In this document: piece after piece, positions 25,776 through 37,908 of the stretch
How the letters are laid out: every line of letters begins with the position of its first letter
How positions within the stretch are numbered: the stretch's first letter is position 1
Source of the DNA: Valencia hispanica
Lineage: Eukaryota > Chordata > Actinopteri > Cyprinodontiformes > Valenciidae
Direction: 5' to 3'
DNA length: 64,000 nt
Assembly (NCBI GenBank): GCA_963556495.2
Contig: OY747716.1
Location: 14,910,040-14,974,039, forward strand
Translations under genes and position numbers: made by a program
The notes under the pieces: model-generated
What the model was told of the DNA's origin: nothing
Seen by the model: only the letters and a program-made list of their open reading frames with translations
Databases searched by the model: none

Positions 25776-25942
25776 CTGAATCCACTCCTTGTTTGAGTCC
25801 TCTGCTGGCGTCCATGCATTTTCGTAGTAGTTGAGTCTGGAGCGCTCTGGGGACCAGCTGGGGTTGTACTGGGATGAAGCCATGATTTGGTCTGATGCTA
25901 TCTCCCCTGACTCCATTCCCAAAGGATCGCTGCAGTCAAAGT
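25776..25942 (-). CDS. nrp1: nrp1 exon 6: start of F5/8C b1 domain
   Basis: This 167-base exon follows CTTTTCAG. AC completes an Asp codon, then FDCSDPLGMESGEIASDQIM. It ends in phase 0 at KEWIQ before donor GTAAGA. It begins the b1 coagulation factor V/VIII-type C domain, the site that binds C-terminal arginine (CendR) tails of VEGF-A and semaphorins. Pocket residues are present: Tyr of SSQYN and Trp of PSWSP (human Tyr297, Trp301) and Asp of PAEDSN (human Asp320). The opening cysteine of the domain is FDC. Human GWTPGEDS is AWTPAEDS here, a mild change next to the pocket Asp. Confidence 0.96.
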
Positions 25943-28900
25943 CTGAAAAGCAGAGGAGGGGAGAGAGTAGATGAAAGGGGAATCAGAAAAAAAGATAAGG
26001 GAGACAGTGAAAGACTTTCAGCGGAATTCTAAGCGACCAATATGTAGTCAAAGAATGTGTCCTCTGTGTCGCCTCCTCGGATCCCAGCAAATCTCTAGGG
26101 TGGAGGCCTCCACATGACTGGCCGGAAGAAAACAGCCCAACAGCCCATCGACAGCGCCTCGGCAAATCCTTTCTATTTCTCTTCCTGTACTTTTAAATGG
26201 AAGCGTCCTACAGTAAGACGTAAAAATGTCTTCATAAAACATTCAGTGCGGTTTATGCTCGTATTAGGCATTAGAGTGACTTTCGCTTCGGTTATTTTTT
26301 TTCCACTGACTGAATGTGTTAGCCCTACCTCCCTGAGGGGAGTTTATCTTTTTTTTTTTTTACTGTAATGCTCTCTCGGTCCAAACATGAGTATAGAGTC
26401 AGTGTGAAGAAACACTTTTGTATTCTTTTTTTGCAGTCCTAAATATAAACTCCTTTGCCATAGAAGTATGCCATGTGCTTGCTTGTACATGCACACTTGG
26501 AGGCCTCTGGATGAAGAGCCGTGTTAAAGAGCTATGCGGTGGCTGCCTGAGAGCTAACACAGATGGTCTCCCCATCTGCCTCACAGATAGCACACCCGTA
26601 CTCAATGGGTCATCGTGTGTACGGCTTGCATTCTTAATGTGCAGCTGCATATGGATGGGTTCATGCCTGTAAGTACGTCAGACTCTCTGATAAACTGTCT
26701 CGCACCTCACGGCTGACTCCGTGGAAGACAAAAAAAAACAAAACAAAAGAAATCTCTTCCTGGAGAACCTTTTGATGCATTCCAACATTATTAACCAAGA
26801 TCACTGAAAACACAAAGAGGTGTTTGTTTTCTGCTGAGCTTATATCTGATCATGTGGGTTACCAAGCATGGTCAGGCTTAATAGCTGAGAGAATACAGAA
26901 TGGATGGAGGGGAGTGAGAGCAAGGGAAGGAAAAAGAAAAGATAAGGCATCCTTTCATCAACTTATCGCATATCATCAGTGGTGTTCGGCTACCCTTCAC
27001 CTCACCCCGTAAAAGCAAAAAAAAAAAAAAGAAGAAAAAAATCCATTATGCATTAGGGGATTATGAAAGATTCAGTTCGTACAAGCTTGGAAAAGCAAAG
27101 GCAATGTTTAAAGACTGTCTGTCTCGAATGCATGTAAGACGGTGATGTAAAACCAAGCAACTTGCTCTTCAATCGAGGTGTTTACTGATGGCAGGTCAGA
27201 TACTTAACCGTCCCTCTCTAATGGTGAATGCAAAAAGTTGCTTTGCATAACGTGTTCCGAGATGTGGGATTAAAAAGCAGTCATGCAACTCTTAAGAACA
27301 ACACCAGCAGTCACAGCTAAGCTCATTACTTTGAGGCAGCCTTGTTTTTCTTGTTTTTTTTTGTGCTTTTGCTTCAACAACATCTGCCTTCCCCTTTGGG
27401 CAAGACAAAAATCCATTTTGGAGATGATTAGTAGACTTGTTGAAAGTCATCCACCTCTGTTGCTATTCAGAGATGGACCTTGTGTGTGGGTGCCGGTCCC
27501 TGTGTACGGGGTGGTCTGGCTGCCGGACAGATTTACGAGCCTTACCAGAGCTCGTCTTCCTTAATGAAATGTTTAGATGGAGCGTTTTGCAAAATGGGGT
27601 CAGGGGGGTCGAGCCCCGTGACAGCGACGTGGCATGTCGAAAGCCCTGGGGGTGTGTGTAAGAGTGTGTTTTCGGGCAAGTTACTGACAGAGCCTGTCTA
27701 GGCAAACTTGTTCCCTGTGACCCATCTGTGGAATAAAGGAGCAGGAGGTTGTTTCATTTAATAACTCCTAATATCTGTTTAACAAAAGGCAATTTGTCAT
27801 AATTGGACATTTGCTTTAGGCTTGGATTATTGCTCCTCTGGTGCTTAAATCTGTTTCCCTAAAACTCTTTTACATGTCCTAGGTCTTAAAGCTCTTCAAC
27901 TTTTCTTAACCACTCAGGATTTATTATATATTATTTTTTTCTACCTTAAATATAGTTATTAGCCGTCTGAGCTGCAGGTATCTAAAAAGTAGCTTTGGGG
28001 AGACTTGGATTGCGGCTGTTCAAATAATGCTAATTTATTTTGTATAGAAAAGATCTGCACTATGCCAAACCTGGGAAATACCATCCCAAGTCAAAGGTAG
28101 AGATAATTGCCTAGACAATATGGTGCTACTAAATTAGATGCTGCAAAGATTGTGATGTTTCCTGACCCATGCCCACACCTTTAGAGAGAATCAGAGAGAG
28201 AATCATCTGGTTTGACTACAACTTTTTCACTGAATCGAGCCATATGAGGACCCAATAGGGAATGAGAGCAACGTCCTGGAGTACCGTAAGGGTCAGCAGG
28301 TGGTGGGACATACTGTGAATCCTATTTGTAACTGATAGTTTAAGAAGCAGACATTAGCTGCCCAGTAATAAGTGTTCCTAATATAAAAAAGTTCCCAGAA
28401 AGTTACTGCTTTTTGGACGTTTTTCTTTTTTTTAAACGTGTCCTGTTTGGCAGTGTGGAGCTCAGAATTGGTGTCTGAGTACCAAGTAGAAGCCCGACAG
28501 ATTTACTTTCACAAGCAGAGCAGTACAGCTTTTGCTATAGTCCTCCACTTGATATATATGTGTGAACAATCTTTATTATAAATTGCTGGGGGTTTTATTT
28601 CCTGATGTTATGGACCCGGAGACGGAAAACTAAGGGGAAGAAAGAAAGAAGATGAAGCTTGTTTCTTGAACAATTTTGTGCACATTTAATTTATAACCTA
28701 AAAAGAACTCAAACTGGGTAAGAAATCACAGATCAGATGGTAAAAAATATGGGATCTGAAATAAACGTAACAAATCATCAACATAAACTTTGACCTCCCC
28801 ACATTCCTTGAACAGGGAATTTTGACCACTGCATCAAATAACAGCATGCAAAGCTGTGTATAGTGTTTAAAGTTGAGAAGTTTCGATCTTTGATTGTTAC

Positions 28901-29300
28901 AAATTGAAGCTTTATGAGTATTTAAAAAAGTACAATTGAAATTGTCCCAACACTCAAACATCCGTTTAACACATTCGAAGATTTTTCTCAGCATTCCATG
29001 TTCTCATTATTCAATGAATTGAGAAAGTGTTGAAAATTAAAGACATCAAAATTTAAATTTTAGAAGTGAAGTAGGTGGGTGGGTTTTTCCTCTCGTTTAA
29101 TGACTGGAAGAGGCTTCAAACCAAGAAGTGTGGAGCTTGCTCTGTGTTAATGAATTTGAACAGAATGCAATAAAAGTATAGTAATGACTAATGAGCCAAA
29201 AGACTCATGCAATTTACTATCTGTTTTTCCCATGGCTTCTGGCGTTTTTACGGTTCATATCAACATGTGTTTCTCTTTCACCATTATTGTGCCAGCTCAC
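25943..29300 (-). other. nrp1 intron 5
   Basis: About 3.4 kb between exons 6 and 5. It contains a 234-bp fragment of the GC-rich retroposon family (28424-28657). Nothing else was recognised. Confidence 0.85.
28424..28657 (-). mobile_element. 3' fragment of GC-rich retroposon family
   Basis: This matches 49904-50097 in the same orientation, sharing ACGTGTCCTGTTTGGCAGTG, GTACCAAGTAGAAGCCC and GGGGAAGAAAGAAAGAAGAT with few differences. It keeps about 36 bases (around 28565-28605) that the other copy lacks. Match stops at about 28657, so this copy is 5'-truncated on the minus strand. No clear target duplication was found. Confidence 0.8.
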
Positions 29301-29456
29301 CCTCTGGGACGGTCCGATCGAGGACGGTGAAGTTGGCAGAAAAGCCTTCCTTAGCGATGGCGCTGTCGGTGTTGATTGTCAGTGCCAAAATGCCTGTGTA
29401 AGAGATGATCCTGCCTGGGGTGTTCTGACCACAGTACCTTCCGACGTAAGGCCCGA
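29301..29456 (-). CDS. nrp1: nrp1 exon 5: end of CUB a2 domain
   Basis: This 156-base exon follows CTGCAG. TC completes a Val codon, then GPYVGRYCGQNTPGRIISYT and INTDSAIAKEGFSANFTVLD follow, ending VPEG with a split codon before donor GTGAGC. The protein runs straight on from exon 4 as DGFPG-VGPYVGRYCGQ. The Asp of NTDSAIAKEG matches the third ligand of the a2 calcium site (human Asp250). ANFTV is an N-glycosylation sequon equivalent to the conserved site late in a2. ISYTG replaces the RSSSG of human NRP1, a change also expected in fish copies. The exon's open frame contains no ATG, so it is easily missed by start-codon ORF searches. Confidence 0.95.
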
Positions 29457-30887
29457 CTGCAGGAAGAAATGAGAGAAAAGCACAAACATCGTCAAATAGG
29501 GTTAGACTTAGCTCAACTCAATATTTGTTTGGTTGCTGCAGCCCTGTCACACATGTGTTTAACTAGTAACTTCCCCCCAACGGAGGTGTGAAAACTAGTG
29601 CGTCAGTGAGGTATGGCACTGACCCCATAAAGAGGCATGAGAAAAAAAACTTCCTGGAATTCCAGACCCGCTTGCCTGCTGGACACAAAGAGAAAGAAGG
29701 GCGACCTGTGGTGTGGGGCCAGGTCACGGTCTTCGTCTGTTTGCTTGGCTGTAAATACCACAAACCCACACTCATTTTCTTCGACAGCCATGGCCCAGTG
29801 GGTTTTGTGAAGGAAGTCAAACAAGTAAAGACAGAGCAGGGACAATAAGAGAACATTAAAAGACAGAAAGCAATAAAAGCACAAGAAGTGCACGTTCCGC
29901 TGGGAAGCCCGGGAAGAATGGAGCAAGCGAAGAGAGGCATTGGGGGTAGACGGAGATAGAAAGAGAGGAACCTGGGGAAAGAGTGATAGTAACGAGGGAG
30001 AGCGAGAGAACACTGTGACCTTGCTCTGCTCCTTTGATGTGTGCTATGATCCATGCACATTTATGAATGTGTGTTCCTGTCAGTACGTGGGGACCTGCAG
30101 CTTATCTGTGATTAGTAATGCTGTGATCAGCGACGAGTGACAGTCCTGCCTCCCCAAGGCCTCCTGTCATCCAAAACATGCCACTTCCAGCCTAGCTCCA
30201 ACATAAGAGGCAAAGGCCAACCCACAGGGGGGGGGCTTACAGGGCAGTGGTGTGACGGCTCAAATTAATCTTCATAAACCATGTGCCCAATGTATGTTTG
30301 TGAGAATATGGCTTGCCTTTAGGCACAGTAAGACCAGGGGAAAAAAAATAAAAAAAGCCTATCCACCGGATTATCTGCATGACTCCACAACGCTATGAAA
30401 TTTTAAAGAACCTCACTGTAAAGTCGGCGCCTTGCCTGCCTTCGTGTTCCGCAGGGAGGAGGAAGAAAGGCACAGAGGTTCTTCTTTCTTTCCCAGCACC
30501 TGTCCAGTGAGGCGTACTTTGAGAGGCGAGGGGAATAAGGAGGTGTGAATCCCCGGCTGCTTGCCCGGACATCTCCAATCTCGGCACACTCCAGCAGCAA
30601 GCATGCCTCCTGTGCTAATGCGCTATCGATCCAACAGGCACAACAGGAACCGCCTGGCAAAAGGCAACACTCTATTTTCCTCCTGTGGCTTATTTTTATA
30701 CACCGCTATCTGTCTCACACAGCAACCTTCAAAGGATGTTATGGGGAACAAAGAAGACCTGTGACAAGTTTCTGCCACTGTTGGACAAAAGACAGGCTCA
30801 TTTATTTTATTCTACCACTGTTGTCTCTTAATTTTAATAACTAGAGTGGACCAGAGAAAATGTATCTTCTATGAACCCCTGCTGTCT

Positions 30888-30892
<5 letters not shown>

Positions 30893-30919
<27 letters not shown>
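30893..30919. repeat. A27 homopolymer
   Basis: Run of 27 A residues in intron 4. No retroposon body was recognised upstream. Confidence 0.92.
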
Positions 30920-33090
30920 CTATGTTCCTGATGGTGATAATAACCAGACGTTTCCTCATTTTTCCAACCCTCTGACAGTCTTCTCAATCAGCAGAAATCT
31001 TGGAAATGAAACACGCAAAGGCTCGAGGGAAGAGAGCACAAATGAGCCCCACTCCGAGGAATCAAAGGTCACCTCTGCAAAGTTAACATCTTCAGAGATG
31101 TGAACTTTAACTAAACTCCCCCCGAACAGGCGCCTGTGATTAACACTTCAACCTTATCACCTAGAACACACGAAGCAGCGAATGCTGATGTGCGCTGGGG
31201 TATGCGTAGCTAGATAAAAATTATTTCAGTTTTCAGCCGCGGACGAGTGAGACAAGCTTTCATCTTGTCTGCACTCGGGGTTGGGATCGCCAGCAGCAAA
31301 ACCTCAAGTTGTGATTTTGCTCGTTGAGTTGAAAGACTAATCTCAGGCTGTGGAAGCAGCGCTTTGAACCCTTCTAACCTCATCTTTGCCCCCTCCCGCT
31401 GATTTTTAAGATGAAAAGATTTTGAAAACTGTTTTAGGGCAGTGTTTGATTGCGTGTGTTTGTGTGAGTGTATGGGAGTGCTTGAGCAAGGTTCGGTTCT
31501 AGTCAGGTCCGAATTGGTTTGGCTAAATGAACGAATAAATAGGCTGGGGCAGTCTTTTTCCACGTCATTGGTGGGAAACACAAGGAAATTAACCGAGGAA
31601 ATTCTTTTTCGAGTCATTTCCTGTTAGATGGCACTGTCAAACAAAAACTTAAACCGCACATCCTAGATTAGACCTTGAACTCCCAGATGTATTGGCCCTG
31701 ACACATCATTGCACACAGCCAGCTTGTGACGTGGAAAACAAAAGGGTGGGGAGGCTCTTTTAGGAAGAGGGAGTTTCTGGCATTTGGTAATGACTAACAT
31801 TAAGCTTATGATGACTGAAATACGTCTGCAGACCAGTGGTCAGGGTAAGGTTGCCTTACTGTGCAGACATGTTCATTTCCTCAAGAAAAGTTGTAGTAAA
31901 TGAAGCTGAAACCAGTTCTCTACCCTGCCATATTATCCTACTTCGATTACGGCAGAGCAAATCCTTTTTCTTTGGTGGTAATATTGTTGGGCAAGGAAAA
32001 AAATATATTTTAGTAATAATATTACATAGGAAGCCGGTGTTAACCTCAAAGAATCTTGCATGATGTTTGTACTAAAATGGATGACGTGTAAACTTTAATA
32101 GAGGCACAAGTATAGTCAGATGCCAGACAGGAGAAGTAGAAAAACTTGCAGCCAAATATTACCCTGTAGACCCCATGAGCTTTATTTATTAGAAAGGTTA
32201 TTTGTTAGGGTTTTAAAGATACATCCAGCTCTTGAAACAAGGCAATACACAATGTTCTTTTCATGAGAATGAGGGCATACTGCTTTTTGGCAATATCTCA
32301 AACTGTTCTTCACCAAAGTTTGTGAGTTTTGAAACATATATTTGTTCAAAGAGTCTTTTCCCTGTTCAGATTTAAGTACGCCACAAGTTGCTGTGTTTTT
32401 GCTTCTTCAATTCTAAGGTGGTTGTCAGGCCGTAAAAGCCTTGAGATTGCTCCCTTTTTGTGTTTTCACAAACATAATGAAAGTTTTATGAATCTAACCC
32501 TTGTTTAAATTGCTCACTAGTTGTTGACTTATTGTTCCATTTTCAACCAAACACCCAAAGTGCTGCCACAACCTATTCAGAAGTAGTGGGAGCGTATTCA
32601 TTGCTTTTGTTACAAAGTGTTGCCACCGCTGTCAACTGTCAACAGGGACACTCAAGATCTACTCCCTTCTTGCATCAAAGTAAGAGTCTGAAACATTTCT
32701 GGGAATCATAGCAGTGCTTAGTGTCCCAGATGAGAGCAGATGGTCACAGAAAATGGATTATGCTTAGATGACATACAGTATATTGCGTTCATTATTGCAA
32801 GATCTAGTGGCATGAGATCCCGTCACATCTTAAGTTTTCCACTGCTAACTCCCTGAATTTATTTACAATTATATTTGTGATTATAATTTTAACAGTAAAC
32901 TATTCGTGTTTTTGCAGATTCTATATCCAGTACAGATTGTTAAACTACTACTTACTACTTGACAGAAATTTAAATAGCAAATTAGTGAGATGAGGCTTAA
33001 ATTGATATAAGTTTGACCACTCGATGGCAGCAAAGTATTTCCAAAACAATGCTTGGTAGGTATAGAATATACTTCAACAGGCAATAAAAT

Positions 33091-33124
33091 AAATCACCAC
33101 ACAATGTTCGCTGTGTGGTGATTT
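33091..33124. repeat. perfect 13-bp hairpin
   Basis: AAATCACCACACA (33091-33103) and TGTGTGGTGATTT (33112-33124) are perfect reverse complements with an 8-nt loop. It lies about 100 bp from the exon 4 donor site, on the intron side. Confidence 0.88.
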
Positions 33125-33226
33125 AGGGCAAGTTAATGATAATACTCTATGTGGGGTTGATGTATTATTTACACTTTAATTTAAATAACAGACAAATGTA
33201 CAGTTCAACATGCTGTTTTTGCTCAC

Positions 33227-33454
33227 CTCCTGGAAAACCGTCCCAGATTTCCAACCGGTCGTAGCGGCAAAAGACACCAGTAGGCGGTGTTGTGTCAGCT
33301 TCTAGCTCGAAGCTCTCAAACTCCAAAATGATTTCCGACATCTTTGGGGCAAAGATCATGAAGGTGCAGTCGAGGTTGTTGGGGTATTTTTCTGGGAACC
33401 CTGGTGACTTTATGACGCCATTGTTGGATGTAAAGTTCTTGGAGCACTCGGGAC
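33227..33454 (-). CDS. nrp1: nrp1 exon 4: CUB a2 domain, first part
   Basis: This 228-base exon starts after TGTAG; GT completes a Gly codon and the frame reads PECSKNFTSNNGVIKSPGFP and on to CRYDRLEIWDGFPG. It ends with one G before donor GTGAGC. It makes most of the a2 CUB domain. NFT is an N-glycosylation sequon at a position also glycosylated in mammalian NRP1. The acidic residues of LEFESFELE and CRYDRLEIWDG include two of the residues that bind the a2 calcium ion in mammals (human Glu195 and Asp209). The acceptor is odd: its polypyrimidine tract is an uninterrupted run of 22 C residues on the coding strand (G run at 33460-33481). Confidence 0.96.
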
Positions 33455-33459
33455 CTACA

Positions 33460-33481
33460 GGGGGGGGGGGGGGGGGGGGGG
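33460..33481. repeat. G22 run serving as splice polypyrimidine tract
   Basis: Twenty-two G residues on the plus strand. In the sense of nrp1 this is a C22 tract followed by TGTAG and then exon 4. Confidence 0.92.
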
Positions 33482-33718
33482 CAGAAGTAAAGAACAAGAC
33501 AAGACAGTAAGTGAGACGTAGAGAGAAAAAAAAAAGGGAAACAGCAAAAGGTGGAGATAATGATTTTGATTAGCAATTGTGAATTTGATTTGTTTGAGTT
33601 TCATTTGCTTCCTGGCTAGTCTGTTGAGACTAGGACATTTTATGGGGCCACCTTCTTGACTCTATTCACAAGGCGCTACATCTGGATCTCTTAACTTTGC
33701 CCCCTGACTTACTCTTTG

Positions 33719-33733
33719 CCCCCCCCCCCCCCC
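33719..33733. repeat. C15 homopolymer
   Basis: Run of 15 C residues on the plus strand, about 250 bp upstream of exon 4. Confidence 0.9.
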
Positions 33734-36700
33734 TTTTTAGAACAAACATCACTCCACATCCCACTGTGTATGTTAAACCAGTGATTCCTGGAACATCTGG
33801 ACCAACCCTGTAAACATTTGTGAACGGCCTCAATCACCAGAGTCAAGGAACGATGGATAAACATTTTGATTCAAGCAGTAATTCCTCCTTGTCTCACACA
33901 CACATAAGCCCTCATCAAGACATGTCGGTGAAACACATGAGAGGTGCTCAAGCTGGAATGATGGAAGGGAGAGCAATGGCGGTGCACACATCACACACAC
34001 TTGCACAGTTTTACACAGAGGAAAGTCAAAATATTTATGCACAGCTCCCCAGAGAGCTGCCTTTCAGCTGATGAGTAGCATTAACACGCTTCCCATAGTA
34101 GCTACCTCTTATGAGCACAAAATTATGATTTGAAAATGAGTGACATGCTGAAAAAAAAACCTACTCCAACAGCTGCAAGATGATTTTCACAAGCATAAGG
34201 ATAAGCGAGGTTAGGATTTGCAAGCTCAAGTGGCGGTCCTAGCTTTGCTCAATGCAAATACACATAACATCAGGGAAAAAAAGGAGAAGTACTGTCATTC
34301 AGGGCAATTATTTGGAGCCATTAGCGGCAGAAATGTACCCAGGATAACATCATTTTCATGCCAGTCTGGCAGCTGGCGCTATGAGTGCAGATGGGGCCAA
34401 TAGAAACCAAAATTGCAGGGAGTTATCGCTGGATAGAGCCTCTGTGCTGCAGTCACTGTAGCTTAAATGAATGTGGCAAACTGCTTTTTCCAGCGTCACT
34501 CAAGCATCTTGCCCGGCTCCTAATTGAAGACCATCAGGCCCACTTGAGCCTGTCCACCAGCAGAGTGAGTGAGGGGCTGGAGAGCCATATTGATTTTCTT
34601 TCTTACCAAGCTGAAAGCCACGGCGAGCAGGGTTTTGACTCGAAAGAGAGTTGACATTTGGCACAGCAGCTAAAGTGTGGCCTTCGAGAACAGTGGGTAC
34701 CATTAATTTCACAGCTTCCCTTTGTATTTACTCAGAGAAAATGGAGAGATTTTGTTGAAAGATGCTGTTCCTTGGATGTAGTTCTGCACTTACCTTTGCT
34801 GCATTTGGGATAATGTCAGACGGTTTGTGGTGCAAAAAAAAAAAACAATAGATGGAAGCCAATTCTGTTCAAATTGTTGCCGTAGAGTTGGAGTACTCTT
34901 CATAGCTGTTGAATTTCCAATGGTTATTGGTTTTAACTCTCACTCGCTTGCCTGCACCCTGACACTTACAGCTCAGCAGCTGACCGAAACAGATGGGAGG
35001 TTTGAGAATGGTTTACTTAAAAACCCAAATCCCCACAGAGCTCCCACACATCACCCCAAATGTGCAATAAGAGGTGGGAATCTAAATATGACTTTTCCAT
35101 TTTGTCCATTGTTTCTCTACTCACTCTACTTGGGTTGTGACTCCCTCATATATATGTGAAAATAAACCGAACTACCTGGAGAGATACCTCACATTCAGAA
35201 TTCTCATACAAGGTCCATCAGAAGGATTAGATCAAGGTTTGTGCAGCTATTCAAAACAAGTTTCCTTAAGTAAATAAATGTACCTGTTTATATTTGTGGT
35301 TGTTTGTCGCTTTTGTCTTGTCCTGCATCACATGTATTGCATTATTTTAAATAAAAACATTGATCCAGTTTAACAGTGCGGTTTCTCCCTTCTTACTGAA
35401 TTATCATGACTGAGGTAAAGCCAAGGGCAAACCTCTCTACTGACAGCTTCAGTGTCCCTGGCTGTATACAAAGGAAAACAAAAATGGACTGGTGAGAAAG
35501 ACAGAACACTCAAGTTGCTCCCACCGGTGAGATTATCATCTGGCAGATCTCTTTTATCTACTACTTTCTTGTAAGGGAGGGGCTAAGTCCCCAGCTCCCC
35601 TTACTACACCCAGAATGCTTTGTGGTATAATCAGTGGTGGGCTGGGAAAGTGGGGGGGTTCCTGACAGCAGTCATGCTTTTCTGTGGTATTGTCCTTACA
35701 CACAAACACCGCTTGTGCCGACAGGGAGCTTGGTGAGACAAATATATTGAAGGGTCAATTGAATTCTTACTCCCTGCCCCCAAACTTAATCTCTGTCTCA
35801 CCTTGTGTTATTTTATTTTCTTACTGTTCATTGTTTCTCCTGGTGGACTCCATGCCGTCATAGGAAAAGGGTTAAAGCCAAAGGCTTTTGTAAATAGATT
35901 TCCAACAGAAAAGTGGTAGTTTGACTGCAGTCCAAGCATTGCTTTTAAACAAACAGCCAGAGTTATGACCGGATGTTTAAGGAAGGAAACAGAAGTGACC
36001 TTGAGCATACATTTACTACCACCCTTCAAGAGTGCCATTTGTGACATGTTCAGTAAATGATTAGAAACTTTTCAGTAAGCCAAGTTTGAACTTGGGGAAT
36101 GGTACATAATGAAGCTTTGATTTTAATCTGGGATAGTGTTTGAGACTAAGGAAGAATCTTTATAAAATTTGCTACTGTGAGAGTAGGTTGTCTTTTGCAC
36201 ACTAGCTTCCCCGATGACCTGTTTCTCTTCGACTATGTTAAACTAATGCTGAAAAGCTGACCAGAGTCCAAGCGTTAATCGTTTGAACAACATATGGTCA
36301 AGAAAGGGGTGCTAAATGTGACATTTTCTATACTATTTCTCTCTGCCTCCAAATGTCCCAATGTTGTTCTTTTTCAAACTAATCACTTTTGGCGTTTTTG
36401 GCCAGAGCCATGAAGGCTGAGTGTGTTGATTTTGGACTCGAAAGGAAATCACCACTGTTTATGTACCATGTTGTTCTCTGACTGGTCATTAGGGCCCTCT
36501 ACCCAGACCCATTCCTCATGCCTTCTTTATACCTCCCCCTCCAATTTGTTTTGCCCTCATGTCACACTGACAGAAGGCCTGATTGCCGGTGGAAAATTAA
36601 CTCTTCCAGCACTACATCAACCATTAACCAGAAGCGTGTGGCATCCCAATCACTGAAACAGATTGGGGAAGGCAGATCTCCAATCACCAACACACTTCCA

Positions 36701-37655
36701 TACATACTGAGGTTCAAATATGCTAACATGGTATTTACCACATAAACTACACTCTTGACGAAACCCCACCTCAGTAAAGAGAGAGAGGAAACCTGCCTGA
36801 TAACCTGCTGGGGTGCAGTCTCCTTCCTGACCATTTTAAAGAAGTTTGTTATCTTGACTTTCCACACGAACTGTAACAGCATCTCCATGCCAGATGCAAC
36901 AGTTGCCACCAGTCTGTGTCATCTACAAAAGCCCCAAGTGCCCCCTGCTACTTCCATGCACCATAACCCTGGAAGTATATATGGAACTAACCTCATTGTG
37001 AGATAACATAATGCATGAATGAAAATCTTTGTTTTATGGGGTGACATAGTGCGCCTAGGTACTTTGAACAAAATTAGTCAGTGTGCTGAGAAACTGACAG
37101 CAATATGGCCTTGTTCCTAAAGGAAAGGGTAGAAGTGAGAGTTAAGGGCTGTTAACTGTGCCTCTTTGCCTACGTCAGCGAACTGTCTTTTTTTTAAAGA
37201 GGACAGGATAAGTCTGGTTTTTGGACTTTTTAAAGAAAAGATTTTTGTTTGTGAAAATCAGACTTTAACTTAGTTTACCACTAAGAACTAAGTTTACTCC
37301 ATCTTTTATAGATGACACAGGGTTCACCCCCAACCTTAACGTCATCAATGCTTTTTGATTAAATGTCATTATAAGAGTGTTCTGATCCAATCCAAAGACT
37401 CTGATGAGGATGTAAATGAAATAACCGTATCAAAGTCCCTAAAACCTTGTTATCTGTCCCTGGTCTACTGTCTGTAGCGTACTTTTTCAGATTTAAGCCA
37501 GAGAACCATGTGGCCGTGTTTTGTGCAGACAACGTAAGGTTGCAAACTCAATTGTAAGTCATGCAAGCTGCTGTCTATAACAATCTACGTATTTTTTGCC
37601 ATTCACAACGAAGCTCACCATGAAACAGACTGTATTCACTGGTTCAGCCTTATAT

Positions 37656-37908
37656 CTCTATTCAATTCTATTCAGTTTATTTATATATTGCAGATTCACA
37701 AGCGATGTCATCTCAAGGCACTTTACAAGAAAAGTCATTTCAGTACAATCATACAAATATTCCAGTCAGCTTAAAGTTTTAGTTAGTTTTCTATTTAATG
37801 GAATCCCACCAGATTGCATCGAGTCATTGACTGGCAGTTGCGCCCCATTGATGCAAACACCAACCACAGCAATCCCTCATACTGAGCAAGCATGTAGCGA
37901 CAGTGGGA
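37656..37908 (-). mobile_element. L2 LINE 3' end fragment
   Basis: This is the reverse complement of the tail region of the element at 1-1368. Shared words include GATGTCATCTCAAGGCACTT, ACCACAGCAATCC and CCTCATACTGAGCAAGCATG. The tail (TTCAATTCTATTCAGTTTAT) is at its left end, so the element reads on the minus strand and is 5'-truncated. No coding part remains. Confidence 0.85.

Larger units (their letters stand above)
29457..33226 (-). other. nrp1 intron 4
   Basis: About 3.8 kb between exons 5 and 4. It contains an A27 run (30893-30919) and a perfect 13-bp hairpin (33091-33124). No gene or mobile element was recognised in the rest. Confidence 0.85.

Noticed and set aside
29563..30060. 165-codon minus-strand open frame
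   Set aside because: No recognisable domain, overlapping open frames in other phases, low-complexity codon content and no splice or family evidence.
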